A stretch of 35,898 bases of DNA, from the NCBI GenBank assembly GCA_022641775.1, contig JALCDS010000016.1, forward strand, positions 1-35,898. Reading direction: 5' to 3'. Source of the stretch: Clostridiaceae bacterium (GTDB lineage: Bacteria; Cyanobacteriota; Vampirovibrionia; Gastranaerophilales; Gastranaerophilaceae). Both the position numbers and the translations under genes were made by a program. The notes beneath the pieces are model-generated. The model saw nothing but the letters and a program-made list of their open reading frames with translations. It searched no databases and was not told the origin of the DNA. Numbering within the stretch: position 1 is the first letter of the stretch; each line of letters starts with the position of its first letter. Positions 35,568 through 35,898 of this stretch are shown piece by piece.

Positions 35568-35898
35568 ATGACAATAAGACTTAGAAAAATACAACCATTT
35601 GATGATTTAACACATATAAAACAATTTGCAACAAGAGAAATAATAAATCCCCACAATCAAGATAAACATATTTTGAGATATGATGCTAATAAAGGCACTT
35701 TGCTTAGAAATGATTGTTTCCAAAAGAATTCTGAAAACAAATACAGACTTGCAAATTCCAGATACTTTGGCTACAAATCTATGCTAAAAATAACTCATGA
35801 TATTGAAAGTGGAGATATTACAGAGAGATATAGTGTTTGTAGGGATAAAAGCACACATCCGTATTGCACCGTAAAAACAAGATACATAATTTATCCTG
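35568..35898 (+). CDS. 5' part of an unrecognised gene, cut by the window end
   Basis: An open frame of 110 codons from ATG 35568 runs off the right edge. It begins MTIRLRKIQPFDDLTHIKQF and contains RYDANKGTLLRN and several Tyr/Arg-rich segments (RYFGYKSMLKITHDIESGDI, SVCRDKSTHPYCTVKTRYI). There is no signal peptide. A consensus TATAAT at 35546-35551 lies 16 nt before the ATG, which gives a very short leader. A family cannot be assigned from this fragment. Confidence 0.65.
   Translation, partial: MTIRLRKIQPFDDLTHIKQFATREIINPHNQDKHILRYDANKGTLLRNDCFQKNSENKYRLANSRYFGYKSMLKITHDIESGDITERYSVCRDKSTHPYCTVKTRYIIYP

Noticed and set aside
1-35898. CRISPR arrays, insertion sequences, prophage or transposase genes
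   Set aside because: No regularly spaced repeats, transposase motifs, integrase or phage structural genes were seen in the window.

Overview
The window is AT-rich bacterial chromosome. The best taxonomic marker is the RNA polymerase beta-prime subunit, which is encoded as two adjacent genes (rpoC1 and rpoC2). RpoC2 carries an insertion of roughly 650 residues in the trigger loop. This combination is typical of Cyanobacteria in the broad sense, including plastids. The very AT-rich composition, the absence of any photosynthesis gene here, and several unrecognised proteins with a short N-terminal G-I-P-x-F motif point to the non-photosynthetic sister lineage (Melainabacteria / Vampirovibrionia, probably the gut Gastranaerophilales). 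The lineage is inferred from gene content, not from a phylogeny.

Layout. (1) 1-2 kb: nusG-rplK-rplA on + strand, closed by a terminator, with no rplJ-rplL behind it. (2) 2.1-11.3 kb: rpoB-rpoC1-rpoC2 on - strand, converging on rplA. It is preceded by a promoter and a structured 5' leader of about 140 nt. (3) 11.5-15.8 kb on +: a secreted hypothetical, an apparent operon lysA-cdaA-yitT (diaminopimelate decarboxylase, diadenylate cyclase, membrane protein), and a small cytosolic hypothetical. (4) 15.8-20.8 kb: two overlapping lineage-type membrane-associated hypotheticals and a GT39-like membrane glycosyltransferase on -, then a GT2 polyprenyl-phosphate-type glycosyltransferase diverging on +. 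(5) 20.9-24.1 kb: a coiled-coil small protein, a DUF3326 protein, a LysR regulator and a PH-like membrane protein. (6) 24.2-28.8 kb: tRNA-Ser(GCU) with an odd downstream tract, a bifunctional-nuclease-domain protein, two tiny proteins with their own promoters, the MtaB tRNA methylthiotransferase, another G-I-P-F protein and a Bax-inhibitor-1-like membrane protein. (7) 28.9-31 kb: a PglK/MsbA-type ABC exporter and tRNA-Asn(GUU), again with an odd downstream tract. (8) 31-35.9 kb: a DUF3137 membrane protein and a STAS antagonist on -, divergent from a dCache-HAMP-SpoIIE phosphatase-HATPase fusion (together a partner-switching module), then two unrecognised genes, the last cut by the window end.

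The most unusual signals are: (a) both tRNA genes are followed by a tract holding a degenerate INVERTED copy of their own 3' half, starting about 38 nt downstream, and a DIRECT copy of their own 3' end at about 145-180 nt; (b) a closed, multi-stem leader RNA in front of rpoB; (c) a partner-switching protein with phosphatase and kinase-type ATPase in one chain, read from a nearly leaderless mRNA; (d) a family of otherwise dissimilar proteins sharing a short N-terminal motif.
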